Of a stretch of 32,683 nucleotides of DNA, positions 1-9,800 are shown one piece after another. This stretch comes from a virus: positions 1 to 32,683 of IMG/VR virus record IMGVR_UViG_3300033571_012914. The stretch is one strand, 5' to 3'. A program made the position numbers and the translations under genes. Position 1 is the stretch's first letter. Each line of letters begins with the position of its first letter. The notes under the pieces were generated by a model that was not told the origin of the DNA, did no database searches, and saw only the letters and a list, made by a program, of their open reading frames with translations.

Positions 1-69
1 CCGCCCCCGCCACCCCCGCCGCCCGCCGCGACGGGCAAGCCTGCTGCCACCGCCAAGGCTGGTAAATAG
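1..69 (+). CDS. C-terminal end of an unidentified protein (partial, 5' truncated)
   Basis: The window opens inside a reading frame that runs to a TAG stop. The visible 22 codons give eight prolines, then AATGKPAATAKAGK. Such a proline-rich, then Ala/Lys-rich tail is low-complexity and carries no domain signal. Its position just ahead of the head and tail genes makes the major capsid protein, or another head protein, a reasonable guess, because T7-like phages place the capsid gene just before the tail tubular genes. That is inference from gene order only. The frame could also be chance, since GC-rich DNA stays open easily over so short a stretch. Confidence 0.45.
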   Translation, partial: PPPPPPPPAATGKPAATAKAGK

Positions 70-79
70 GGCTTACTGC

Positions 80-102
80 GCGCCGCGTATTGTGCGCGGC
101 GC
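80..102 (+). terminator. GC-rich hairpin after the first gene
   Basis: GCGCCGCG pairs perfectly with CGCGGCGC around a 7-base loop, starting 10 bases after the TAG stop. There is no clear T-run after it, so it may slow or stabilise transcripts rather than act as a classical intrinsic terminator. A second, weaker hairpin (AGGGC with GCCCT, near 122-144) lies just before the ribosome binding site of the next gene. Confidence 0.4.
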
Positions 103-161
103 CAGCCTTGGTTTCATTGCCAGGGCGCATAGCGTCCCGGCCCTAACAGCGGAGAGACGCT

Positions 162-1064
162 ATGCTTGAAGACGACAAACTCATTACGAGAATTTTCAGC
201 AACGCAACACAGATCGAGGCTATTCCGGTAAATGGCCTCGGAAATGTTGGCGTGTTTATGGTGTTTGCTGGCGTTACGGGCGCCAATTTCACCTACGAAG
301 CCTCGCTTGACGGAACGAATTGGTTTGCGATTTCTGGATTGCGGACCAATAACGCCGCGCTTGAGGCCGCGTCTGGTGCGCTGTCCGCCACCCCGGCCTA
401 CGGCTGGCAATTCGACGTGACATGCTTCAACTGGTTTCGCGTGCGCGCTACGGCGGGAACCTTCGGCACGGTAACGTGTCAATTTGCACCAGGGCGCAGC
501 CCAAAGGTAGTATCTCTGGTGAACGGCATTTCTGGTGTTCAACCCGTGAGCGGGACCGTGAACGCGGCAGGCCCCGCCGCGCGAGACAGCGCCACCCCCG
601 GCAACCCGCTTTACATCGCCACCGGGCGCAGCGCGAACCTCGCGGGGGTCACGTCGGGGCGCAATATTGATCTTTGGGCCAATTTAGAAGGCAAGCTTAT
701 CGTAAAGGATTTTGCGCCTGCCGAGCTTGATTGGCAGTATCGCGCCGCCGCCGACAGCACGCCGATCAACAACACCACATTGGTCGCGCTGGTTGCCGCC
801 GTAGCCACCTTCCGAAACTACCTCACGGCGCTACAAGCCATCAACACAAACGCGGTCGCCACGGAGCTTGTTATTCAGGACTCAACCGCCACGCCTGCGG
901 TGCTGTTTCGCACGTTTCTCCCGGCGAATATGACTGTTCCGGCAAGCTTCGCCTTTCCGACGCCCTTGCGGGCAGGCTCCGGCACGGCCAGCGCCATCAA
1001 CGCGCGTTTGGTTACTACGGGCGCTTCTGTCCACCTGTCCGCCCAAGGCTTCGCAGGGCTGTAA
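162..1064 (+). CDS. Phage structural protein, beta-rich two-domain (putative decoration or head-associated protein)
   Basis: A 300-aa protein preceded by GGAGAG eight bases before ATG. Residues about 20-115 look like a compact beta-sandwich with many aromatic and small residues (TNWFAISGL, NWFRVRATAG). A linker rich in Gly, Ala and Pro follows. Residues about 185-300 form a second domain with the pattern NYLTALQAINTNAVATE, then FPTPLRAG and VHLSAQGF. I recognise this second pattern as recurring in phage virion proteins, but I cannot tie it to a named family. There is no signal peptide or membrane segment. Position between the capsid-side gene and the tail adaptor suggests a virion-surface or head-decoration role. 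This is inference. Confidence 0.6.
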   Translation: MLEDDKLITRIFSNATQIEAIPVNGLGNVGVFMVFAGVTGANFTYEASLDGTNWFAISGLRTNNAALEAASGALSATPAYGWQFDVTCFNWFRVRATAGTFGTVTCQFAPGRSPKVVSLVNGISGVQPVSGTVNAAGPAARDSATPGNPLYIATGRSANLAGVTSGRNIDLWANLEGKLIVKDFAPAELDWQYRAAADSTPINNTTLVALVAAVATFRNYLTALQAINTNAVATELVIQDSTATPAVLFRTFLPANMTVPASFAFPTPLRAGSGTASAINARLVTTGASVHLSAQGFAGL

Positions 1065-1074
1065 GGAGAACCAC

Positions 1075-1368
1075 ATGCCTAAGATGGTTGACGTGCGGCC
1101 AGAGCCGCAAGAAACAGAAGAACCGGCCATGCACGGCAATTATGGCTTGCGCTTGTGTCTCAATGAAGACGTGCTGGAAAAGCTCGGCCTAGACATGCCG
1201 CTGCCAATCGGCGCCACGGTGCAGATCACGGCAAACGCCGTGGTCGTCGCCGGTCGCGCCGACGGCGATATGAAAAGCATGGAGCTACAAGTCGTGGAAA
1301 TGGGCATGGACAAGCCGCGAAAGACAGCGGCGGGTATGCTTTATCCATCTGCCTCAGAAGACGATTAA
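1075..1368 (+). CDS. Putative capsid staple protein
   Basis: A 97-aa protein with a strong site, AAGGAG, just before ATG. The core (about residues 20-75) reads YGLRLCLNEDVLEKLGLD, then an IGATVQITANAVVV strand and a MELQVVEMGM strand, with a charged, disordered-looking start and end. This pattern (Tyr-x-Leu-x-Leu, an acidic 'edl' turn, a Gly-containing strand pair, a closing 'lqv.dM.v' strand) matches what I know of small capsid-staple proteins of tailed phages. Those bind between capsomers and stabilise the shell. The gene sits 10 bases after the previous gene and 17 before the tail adaptor gene, in the same late operon. Without a profile search this is a moderate call. Confidence 0.5.
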   Translation: MPKMVDVRPEPQETEEPAMHGNYGLRLCLNEDVLEKLGLDMPLPIGATVQITANAVVVAGRADGDMKSMELQVVEMGMDKPRKTAAGMLYPSASEDD

Positions 1369-1385
1369 ACGAAAGGTAGCGCGCA

Positions 1386-2171
1386 ATGACGACGAAAACA
1401 GAGATCGCTAATCGCGCGCTAGCCGCCATATCGGCGCGCGCTACCATCGTCAATGTCGATCTTGAAGCAAGCTCGGAAGCCAAGCAAACGCGGCTCATTT
1501 ACGACAGCACGCGAGACGCCATGCTTCGTTCTGCGCATTGGAATTTTGCCAAGCGCACAACCTACCTAACGCTGCTCAAGAGCGCCCCAGGCACGCCGGA
1601 GAACCCGACAGGAGGCGCGTGGAATGACCAAACCATGCCTGCGCCGCCGTGGCTATACGAATACGCATACCCAAGTAATTGTCTTCTGGTGCGCTACATC
1701 ACCGCGCCGCCCACGGACACCGGAGCGGTAACGCCGCCAATGTTCTCGTCCGGTTTTTCGGGGCCTTCGCCTGTGCCTCAGATAAGGACGGCGCCTTTCG
1801 AGATTGCTTCTGGCTTGGACAACACATTGCAACCTATTAACGTGATCCTTACGAATGTGCGGACAGCGATTGGTTGCTATACCTTTCGCGCCGACAGCGA
1901 GGATTTGTGGGATGCGAGCTTTTCCGAAGCCATGATATACGCCTTGGGCGCGCGGCTCGCGCTTCCCCTAACAGGCAACGTGGACGTGCAGCGGAATATC
2001 TCGCAGCAGGCGATAGGCTACATCAACGCGGCCAGAGCCAGAGACGGCAACGAAGGTATCACGCAGATGAACCACACGCCTGATTGGCTGGTGGCGCGCG
2101 GGTATTCTCCCGGCATAATGGTGGAGAATTTCGTTTCTTCCTGGGTAACTCCTTCTTTCTTGGTGGTGTGA
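1386..2171 (+). CDS. Tail tubular protein A-like head-tail adaptor (T7 gp11-like)
   Basis: A 261-aa protein with the hallmark opening of tail tubular A/gatekeeper proteins: TEIANRALAAI, then a 'reaction' region SSEAKQTRLIYDSTRDAMLR and the signature SAHWNFAKR. Next comes PPWLYEYAYPSNCLLVRYI, the Trp/Tyr-rich 'W.Y.YA.P.DCL..R' motif of the family. In T7 this protein forms a dodecameric ring between portal and nozzle. Length is somewhat above T7 gp11 (about 196 aa), because of a Pro-rich insert around residues 110-140. AAAGG lies before ATG. The stop is one base before the start of the nozzle gene, which fits the usual A-then-B gene order. Confidence 0.88.
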   Translation: MTTKTEIANRALAAISARATIVNVDLEASSEAKQTRLIYDSTRDAMLRSAHWNFAKRTTYLTLLKSAPGTPENPTGGAWNDQTMPAPPWLYEYAYPSNCLLVRYITAPPTDTGAVTPPMFSSGFSGPSPVPQIRTAPFEIASGLDNTLQPINVILTNVRTAIGCYTFRADSEDLWDASFSEAMIYALGARLALPLTGNVDVQRNISQQAIGYINAARARDGNEGITQMNHTPDWLVARGYSPGIMVENFVSSWVTPSFLVV

Positions 2172-2172
2172 C

Positions 2173-5100
2173 ATGGCCGAGGATTTCATCAAAACGAGCT
2201 TTGCTGGCGGCGAGCTTTCCCCGTCTCTGTCGGGCCGTGTCGAGATCGACAAATACCGCGTAGGCGCTGCCGTCATGCGCAATTTTTATGTCGATCCGCA
2301 AGGCGGCGCCAGCACGCGGCCAGGAACAAGTCATGTCGGAATGTGCAAGCTGTATGCGGGCAACCCAAAGCCTTGTTTGATACCTTTCATTTTTAATTCA
2401 GATCAAGCCTATATGCTTGAGTTTCACTCAAACAAAATGCGCGTAATCTATCGCGGTAACTATGTGCTGGAAACAGCTAAGATCATCACCGCCGTAACCA
2501 AAGGCGCGGCGACGGTCATAACCGCCGTGGCCCACGGCTTTAGTGTGGGCCAGTTTGTCGTCATTCTAAATACTACAGGCATGAACAGGCCGAACGGAAT
2601 TTCTGGCCTAAACACCAGAACATTTTACGTCGGCGATGCAACAGCAAACACAGTCACACTCTATGAGTTTGGTCGTATTGGTGTTGGCGATTATGTCCCT
2701 GTGGTGTCTTCGTCTTGGTCGTCGTGGGTTAGCGGCGGGACAATCCAGCGCGTGTATGAGGTCGCCAGCCCTTACGCCGGAGCCGACCTATTTGCTTTGA
2801 ATTATACGCAATCTGCCGACGTGCTGACTATCGTTCATCCAGATTTCCCGGCCTACGACGTGAAGCGCATCGCTCAAACTAATTGGCAGATCGTCCAGCA
2901 AACCTACGGCGCGGCGCTCGGCCCGCCGACAGGCGCGACAGCTACGGCGGTCAACAACATTCCCGCCAATCCACAGTATTTCTATGCTTACGTCGTCACT
3001 ACCGTCGATCAGGAAGGCCGCGAGAGCGTGCCCACGGCGGCGATCACGGTTGTCATGGCAGCGCTAGATCAAAACGCCAGCCCGAACCGCGTTGTTCGCC
3101 TTGCTTGGACGGCGGTATCGGGCGCCTACAAATACCGCATATACAAGGCTACGCCAGTCCCTAACGGCCAGCAAGGCGGCGGACCCTATTTCTATGGGCT
3201 GGTAGGCAACAGCTTCGAGGCAAGCTTTGTGGACGTGAATTTCTCCATTAAGTTTGAACAAGGCCCGCCACAGGGGCGCAACCCTTTCTTGGACAAGGCA
3301 ATAGCTTCTGCGACCATCTTGACCACAGGCCAAAATTACGTTTCGCCATACGTCAACATAACGGACACCACCGGCTCCGGCGCGCAGATCGCGCTTACTG
3401 CCGATCTATCAGCAGGCGCTTCGCCTTATGGCGAATTGGCGGTGGCTAATGTGCTTGTCGGCGGCACAAACTACACCGCGCCCACCGCCGCCGTGCTAGA
3501 CGCCGCGCCAGCAGGCTCCGGCTTGGTGTTGGCGTTCAACGGCTCTTGGGTTGCTAACCCGCTTGGCACTAATTTTGTTCCCGCGCCGGGCAGCATCACG
3601 ATTGTCAATGGTGGCCAAAACTATCACAAAAATAGCTATAACAATTTCATTGACGCCATCGCGGTATCAAACCGGGTAGGCACCAATAAATTGCAGATCG
3701 ACATTACCGGCGTGGTGAACGGCATTGTCACAGCTATTTCTTGGGCCAATACAGACATAACCCCTAGCTCGTCCACCGGCATGACGACCAACAACGCGGA
3801 CACCATAGCCTTCACTATTGTAGGCGCCGACGTAGCCGGGTCGGGCGGAACCGTGAGCTTGGCGCTTGGCGGCACAACCAACCCATCTGTGGTGGCGTAT
3901 GTCCAGCAGCGCCGCGCCTTCGCCGCAAGCCGTGGCGCCCCCGCTACGCTTTGGTTGAGCAAGCCAGGGCAATTCACTAACTATGACGTTTCCGATCCTG
4001 TGCAAGACGACGACGCGATAACCGCTTCGCTCTATGCGCAAGAGGTAAATGCTATCAACGCGCTTGTCCCTATGACAAACGGAATGATCGCCCTTACCTC
4101 TGGCGGCGCCTATCTCGTATCAAGCGGCTCAAGTGACGCAGCGCTCACGCCGAGCAACATCAAAGCGCCACCCCAAGCTTTCAGCGGATCGCAAGCCTTG
4201 AGGCCGCTGCGCATCGGCGACCACATCATTTATGCGCAGGCTCGCGGGAGCGCGGTGCGCGATTTGGCCTTTAGCTTCTATTCCAACAATTTCACCGGCT
4301 CCGACATTTCTATCCTCGCACGTCACCTTCTGGAAGGACGGAAGATAGTGCAATGGTGTTACGCGGAAGAACCAAGCAAGCTCGTGTGGGCGGTGCGAGA
4401 CGATGGCGTGCTGCTGTCGCTCACATACCTCAAAGAGCAGGAGGTTTATGGGTGGGCGAGGCACGACACCCAGGGCCAAGTTATATCAATCGCCACAATT
4501 CCAGAAGATCGAGAAGACGCGGTGTATGCCGTGGTGCGGCGCTACCGGCCTAACTTTGGTTTTCAGTATATGGTGGAACGCTTCGCTTCTCGACTGTTTG
4601 GCGCGAACCCCGCCGCAAATATCCCGGCGCAGCCCGAGGAAGCGTGGTGCGTGGACGCAGGCGCGGCCTATCCGCTCTCAAAGCCCACGACGGCCATCCT
4701 ATACGGCGAAGCTTTCAGCATTGGCGCTCTGTATGCGGTGACAATCGAAGCAGGCGGCACGGGCTACGGCGGAACGCTGACGGCGGTTATTGAAGACTTG
4801 GAAGGCACAGGCGGGCAAGTGACGGTGACGCAAACAGGCGGCGTCATTACCGGCGCCGTGCTCGCGCTGGCCGGGCAGAATTATGTGGCGCCGCGTATCA
4901 CAGTCACAGGATCGACAGGCGGCTCCGGCGCCGTTCTATCCCTGCGCGTGGTGACAAAGTTTCGCATAACCACGGAAGGAGCGCCTTTTGTTATAGGTGA
5001 CGTAGGCAAGATCGTCCGTGTGCGCGGCGGTAAAGGCCCGGTCCTGGCTGTGCCTGCCACAAACCAGATCGAGGTTGATTTTTTTGACGCACTACCGGCA

Positions 5101-5706
5101 GGGGTGCCAAATATCCCAGGAATTGTTTTGCCGCGTGTGGAACAAGGCGATTGGTCAATGACGGCAGCAATAACTACCGTAGGCGGTTTGGACCATTTGA
5201 ACGACAGCGTAGTGCAAGTGTTGGCCGACGGAAACGTGCAAACACCAAAGACTGTCGTGGATGGCTGTATCGTTCTCGACGAGCCAGCCACCAAGATCAT
5301 CATAGGACAAGGCTTTACCGCGCAGCTTCAAACCATGCGGCTTGAGGTAAAGCAGCCAACATCGCAAGGCGCTCGCAAACTTATTGCGGCAATGCACCTT
5401 CGCGTAAAGGACACACGCGGCCTAGCGGCTGGCGCTGATTGGTCAAACCTTACGGAAGTGAAAGAGCGCGATAACGAGCCTATGGGCGAGCCTATCGTGT
5501 TTCAAGACGGCGGCGGGTTGCCGTTGTCAGAGCTTTTCGCCGGGGCACCTACAGCGCCGCGCCCGCTTTGGTATGCCGACAAATTTATCATACTGTCTTC
5601 GGGGTGGGATGATGATGGTGTTGTCTGCTTGCAGCAGAGCTACCCGCTGCCGGTAACAGTGTTGGCGGTAATCCCGAGCATCCTATTGGGAGACAACATG
5701 CAATGA
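2173..5706 (+). CDS. Tail nozzle protein, tail tubular protein B-like (T7 gp12-like) with inserted domains
   Basis: The N-terminus (FIKTSFAGGELSPSLSGRVE, then NFYVDPQGGASTRPGT) is the standard opening of phage nozzle/tail tubular B proteins, which form the hexameric DNA exit channel. At 1177 aa it is far longer than T7 gp12 (about 794 aa). Extra length comes from inserts: residues about 102-175 resemble the small beta-barrel often annotated as an FCCH-type domain in phage nozzles (VAHGFSVGQFVVI...FYVGDATANTVTLYEF); residues about 246-330 resemble a fibronectin type III fold (YFYAYVVTTVDQEGRES...WTAVSGAYKYRIYK); several Gly-Asn-Tyr repeats follow. The region ARHLLEGRKIVQWCYAEEPSKLVWAV is typical of the conserved nozzle core. 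Its last bases overlap the next gene by ATGA. Confidence 0.88.
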   Translation: MAEDFIKTSFAGGELSPSLSGRVEIDKYRVGAAVMRNFYVDPQGGASTRPGTSHVGMCKLYAGNPKPCLIPFIFNSDQAYMLEFHSNKMRVIYRGNYVLETAKIITAVTKGAATVITAVAHGFSVGQFVVILNTTGMNRPNGISGLNTRTFYVGDATANTVTLYEFGRIGVGDYVPVVSSSWSSWVSGGTIQRVYEVASPYAGADLFALNYTQSADVLTIVHPDFPAYDVKRIAQTNWQIVQQTYGAALGPPTGATATAVNNIPANPQYFYAYVVTTVDQEGRESVPTAAITVVMAALDQNASPNRVVRLAWTAVSGAYKYRIYKATPVPNGQQGGGPYFYGLVGNSFEASFVDVNFSIKFEQGPPQGRNPFLDKAIASATILTTGQNYVSPYVNITDTTGSGAQIALTADLSAGASPYGELAVANVLVGGTNYTAPTAAVLDAAPAGSGLVLAFNGSWVANPLGTNFVPAPGSITIVNGGQNYHKNSYNNFIDAIAVSNRVGTNKLQIDITGVVNGIVTAISWANTDITPSSSTGMTTNNADTIAFTIVGADVAGSGGTVSLALGGTTNPSVVAYVQQRRAFAASRGAPATLWLSKPGQFTNYDVSDPVQDDDAITASLYAQEVNAINALVPMTNGMIALTSGGAYLVSSGSSDAALTPSNIKAPPQAFSGSQALRPLRIGDHIIYAQARGSAVRDLAFSFYSNNFTGSDISILARHLLEGRKIVQWCYAEEPSKLVWAVRDDGVLLSLTYLKEQEVYGWARHDTQGQVISIATIPEDREDAVYAVVRRYRPNFGFQYMVERFASRLFGANPAANIPAQPEEAWCVDAGAAYPLSKPTTAILYGEAFSIGALYAVTIEAGGTGYGGTLTAVIEDLEGTGGQVTVTQTGGVITGAVLALAGQNYVAPRITVTGSTGGSGAVLSLRVVTKFRITTEGAPFVIGDVGKIVRVRGGKGPVLAVPATNQIEVDFFDALPAGVPNIPGIVLPRVEQGDWSMTAAITTVGGLDHLNDSVVQVLADGNVQTPKTVVDGCIVLDEPATKIIIGQGFTAQLQTMRLEVKQPTSQGARKLIAAMHLRVKDTRGLAAGADWSNLTEVKERDNEPMGEPIVFQDGGGLPLSELFAGAPTAPRPLWYADKFIILSSGWDDDGVVCLQQSYPLPVTVLAVIPSILLGDNMQ

Positions 5707-6149
5707 TCGTCGTAGTCCCGGCCACGATAGAACACGCCGAGCGCATGGCGCCCGTCATGCGCAAGGAGGACAGCACGGAGGTTATAGCTTTAGGATACTC
5801 GCCAATCCAGGCTTTACGTTCTGCAATATCTGAGAGTATGGTGGCCGAGACGGCGCTTTTGGGCGAAGATATTGTGGCGATGTGGGGTGCCACCCCGCAC
5901 ACTCAATTAGGGCACAAGGCGCTCATGTGGATGCTCGGCACGGAGTTAGTGCCAAAGCATCCTCGTGAATTACTACGAGGATCGAAAAGCTTTCTTGAGC
6001 ACATTCACCAGCAGTATCCGCTTCTCGAATGTTTGGTGGATACCCGATACACCAAAGCGGTGCGCTGGATAAAATGGATGGGGTTCAGAGAGTGTTTTGT
6101 GTTTCCTATGAACGGTGTTCCTTTCGCGCTTTGCCAGAAGGAGGCATAA
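5703..6149 (+). CDS. T7 gp13-like protein with GNAT acetyltransferase-like fold (DUF2833 type)
   Basis: A 148-aa protein that overlaps the nozzle stop by four bases (ATGA), indicating translational coupling. It begins with a strand (MIVVVPAT), then IEHAERMAPVMRKED. The C-terminal half has the 'YTKAVRWIKWMGFRECFVFPM' segment that closes GNAT folds: a helix after 'Tyr-Thr-Lys-Ala', then 'Met-Gly-Phe'. T7 gp13 occupies the same place between the tail tubular genes and the internal core genes and belongs to this family. In T7 it is needed for proper assembly of the internal core. Whether this copy has catalytic activity cannot be judged; no clear acetyl-CoA loop (R/Q-x-x-G-x-G/A) stands out. Confidence 0.78.
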   Translation: MIVVVPATIEHAERMAPVMRKEDSTEVIALGYSPIQALRSAISESMVAETALLGEDIVAMWGATPHTQLGHKALMWMLGTELVPKHPRELLRGSKSFLEHIHQQYPLLECLVDTRYTKAVRWIKWMGFRECFVFPMNGVPFALCQKEA

Positions 6150-6800
6150 ATGGGTATCGAAACTCTGGCTCTCGCTGCCATAGCTACAACCGTTATTGGC
6201 ACAGGCGTAAGCGCCTATGGCGCCTACCAGCAAGGGCAGTCACAAGCGGAAGCCGCGCAGATGCAAGGCATAGCTGCCGCGCAGCAGGCGCAGTATCAAG
6301 CGGCTATCGCGGACATTAACCGGCAAACCGCCGAGCGCAACGCAGGCTTGGCGGAAACCAATGCCCAATACACAGAGGTTGCCGGAGCGCGATTGCAGGA
6401 AGACAGAGCGCGGCGCATACGCTCGCTGATTGGCGCGCAGCGCGCCGGGCTGGCGGCAAATGGCCTTATGATTGACGAAGGAACAGGCGTCGATTTGCAG
6501 GAAGACGTGGCGGATTTGGGGGGCCTAGCTATTGCTGAAATCAGAAGCAATGCCGGGCGGCAAGCGTCGGGCTATCGTATCCAGGGCGCAAACGCCATGG
6601 ACGAAGCCCTGGCAGCAACCCTACGCGGAGAGGCATACCGCGTTTCCGCCAGCAACGCGCTCCTGGCAGGTAATTTCGCAGCGGACGCATACTCAACAGC
6701 AGGCACCATTGCGGCGGGTAGCTCGCTTCTCGGCGGGGCGACGAGCACATTTGATCGCTTTGGCCGTATGCAATCTGCTGGTATTCCAGCAATCATATAG
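6150..6800 (+). CDS. Internal virion protein, T7 gp14-like
   Basis: A 216-aa protein with AGAAGGAGG in front and the start codon immediately after the preceding TAA. The N-terminus (LALAAIATTVIGTGVSAYGAYQQGQ) is one hydrophobic Ala/Gly-rich segment. Long Ala/Gln-rich helices follow (residues about 28-110), containing RIRSLIGAQRAGLAANGLMIDEGTGVDL, a pattern typical of gp14-like core proteins. The end is Gly/Ala/Ser rich. In T7, gp14 is ejected first and forms the outer-membrane part of the DNA channel, so the hydrophobic start fits. Order (gp13-like, then this, then large internal proteins) matches T7. Confidence 0.8.
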   Translation: MGIETLALAAIATTVIGTGVSAYGAYQQGQSQAEAAQMQGIAAAQQAQYQAAIADINRQTAERNAGLAETNAQYTEVAGARLQEDRARRIRSLIGAQRAGLAANGLMIDEGTGVDLQEDVADLGGLAIAEIRSNAGRQASGYRIQGANAMDEALAATLRGEAYRVSASNALLAGNFAADAYSTAGTIAAGSSLLGGATSTFDRFGRMQSAGIPAII

Positions 6801-6807
6801 GTGGAAC

Positions 6808-9800
6808 ATGGCCCGTATCCCTACCGTTACGACAGTCGATCAACAACCAGCCGGAGCAATACCGGGGCAGTTTGCGCAGCGTAGCGAAGCATCGCCTTCC
6901 GATTTCGGGCAAGGCGCGGCAAGGCTTATGGGCCAAGCGTCAAGCGCGGTGCAACAAGCTTTGGCAGGCTTCGGCGAGCAGATGCAGCGGGCGGGCGGCG
7001 CGCTGGCGGAACAAGCTATCCGTGACCAAGAAATAAACAATGAGACTTTTGCGACCGAAGCCGCTACCTCGATGCAAAACAGCATCAATCAGGAATGGGC
7101 GTCGTTTAGTGAATTGCAAGGCAGGGCAGCTACCGAAGCCTACCCGCAATACCAGCAACGCATAAAAGAGATTACGGAAAGCGCTTTGAACAGCGCGCCA
7201 AATGATCGTGTGCGTCGTATGCTTGCGGGGCGTGTCGGCCAAGCCGGTAACGCAGCCCTAATGACAGGCGCGCAATGGAACACACGCCAAACGCGCACGG
7301 CCAGCGTCAACGCTTCCGAAGCAGCAGCCAATCAAGCCATCGCCGACGGTATGCTTAATCGTTTCAACCCGGCAGGGCTTACGGCGGCGCTCGCCGTCGG
7401 GCAATCAGAGCTTGTGAAGATTGGCGAGATTGGTGGGTGGGACGCGGTAACTCTCGCGCAAAAGCAATCGGAGTATCGCGGTAGGTTCTATGGCGCCGTC
7501 ATTGCCACTATCGCCGAAGACGATCCTCTTGCAGCGAAACGCATGTTCGATAGCGTGCGCGAGAGCTTGGACGCTGGCGCGCAAGTCCGCATTGAAAACT
7601 CGCTATCAGCGCCCGTAAGGGTTCGCACGGCGGCGAATATCGTAGCCACGGTTACTGCGCCGACCGAAACAGAAAACCCGCGCTCTGTGGTGGACGTGGT
7701 GTTTCGTGCAGAAAACCCGGCTGGCGATGCGCGCCGCAACCCTAGAAGCTCGGCAAGCGGCCCCGGCCAGATAACGGACGAAACTTGGTCCGCGTATTCT
7801 GCGCGGCTTGGCCTTCGACCGGAACAGCGCAACGAGCGCGCGGCGCATGTGGCTATCTTTGAAGCATACCAATCCGATGCGCGGATAGCGATAGGGCGCG
7901 TGTTGACGCCGGGCGAGCAATACGCGGCTTGGGTTCTAGGCATCGGCGGCGCCAAAGCTTTCATTGAGGCTTCGCCTGATACGGACGCACGGGCGCTATA
8001 CGGCAGGGTCGCAGGAGAAAACCGTGCGCGCCGGGCGTTCTCCACCAATGGCGAGCTTATGCGCCCCGGCATGTCCACCGGCCAAGTATTGCAGGCGCTT
8101 TCAGCGCGAGTATCGCCGAGCGCGCCACGCGGAGACACGCGGGCCTTGCTTGGCCGCGCTATGGAAATGGCGGGCGGCGACCCACAGCTTCAAGCCGCTG
8201 TCATGTCGCAATTCAATATGTGGCAGAATGTTCAAAATGCCACGCAGGCTCAGGATCGCGCGGCGCTTGACAGGCAAATTTCTGATCTCGGCAAGGCGCT
8301 ACAACAAGGCGCGCAAGTATCTATTCCAGAAGCCGAGATACGGCGCCTAATGCCGCCCGAGCAAGCGGACAGAACGCTTGACGCGCTCTATACATCGCAG
8401 ATCGCAGGCCAAGTGTTTTCTTCTGTGCAGCTTGCTACGCCGCAAGAGCTACAAGCTCTGCGTCAGGATTTGATTGAAGGGCGCGGGCCGGTTACGGATA
8501 TGCTGCGCCTGCGTCGAGGCACGAGGATGGACGAAGCGGGTGTGCTGGAAGCCGACCGAGCAGGCGACGTAGCCTCGCGCGGAGAATTGCGACAAGTCCT
8601 CGATCAACGCATTGAAGAACGCAACCGGCAGCTTTTGGCCGACCCCGCGCAATACGCGCTGGCAGACCCCGGCGTGCGTGAGCAGGCAGCAGCAGCGGCA
8701 AACGACAATCAAGCGCTTGGCGGCTACGTTACGGCAACGCTCGCGGCGCAGGCGAGGCTAGGCGTGCCGGAGCCGGAACGTCGCATCCTGTCCAAAGCAC
8801 AATCGCAAGCCATCGCCTCCGACATTATGCGTAGTGATCCGGCGCAGGGCGATCCGCAAAACCCTGACGGCCCGGCTATTCGTCTTCGCAGTTTGGCAGA
8901 AGCTTACGGCGAAGCGTGGCCGCGAGTGTTTCAGGATTTGGCGCGCGATGGGAATTTACCCGCCGAATACCAAATACTCGCCAACATAGATAGCGCTGTG
9001 GGGCAGGCAGATTTCTCGCGCATGTTGGCGGCGCAAAAGGCGGCGGGCGGTGCCGGGCCTTTCCGCGAGGGCGTGCGCCGTGCGTTTCCTGCCGAAGAAA
9101 GCAGGCTGTCCAAAGAGATCGGAACCTACATTCAACCTTTTGTTGCTACCGCTTTGGCGAGCGGCCAGACAGGCGGCGACAGGCTGGCGGCGATGGTCGG
9201 CGGCGCTATTGAAAATCTCGCCGCATACTATGTGTTTCGTGGCGCCGACGCAACAACCGCGATGCAGCGCGCCGCCGACAGGATTGTGAATGACAAGTAT
9301 GATATTCTTGGCACCATGCGCGTGCCCAAGAAAACGAGCGACGGTAGGCCGCTTGGCTTGCCTCCCGTGCAGCGCGCGCAATCGTTTGTTATGCGAAACC
9401 TTACCCCGGAGCAGATTGTCGATTTAGAGGGAGCGCCAGGGGTTCCCGCCGACGAGAACAGAAACATCGTTTGGCGTTCTGCGCAGCGCGGTTTTTGGGT
9501 TCCTAACCAGCGCGACACCGGCCTTGTGCTCATGCGTGAGCTAGAAAACGGAGGTCGGTTGCCTGTTCATGTCACGGAAAACACGCCTAACGCGGTGCGG
9601 GACCAAAACGGTAGGTGGCGCATTGAGCTTTTCTTTGACAGCCTTCCAAGGCCTACGTTGACCGGCGCAAGCACATTGCAGCGAGACAACCCGGCCCGCG
9701 CAGTTACGCCAATCGAAGGCTACGACGTGCCCGCTCCGGCAGAGAACCGCCGTGGTCCTGGGTTCACGCCACAGCAAGCGCCCGCGCCCGCCGCGCCTGT

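Noticed and set aside
6532-6807. Upstream extension of the transglycosylase-domain protein
   Set aside because: The extension overlaps the gp14-like gene. The ATG at 6808, with AGGTGG before it, is the natural start.
7488-8138. Open frame of 216 codons on the - strand
   Set aside because: Antisense to the transglycosylase-domain protein gene; composition and lack of a start signal mark it as a shadow.
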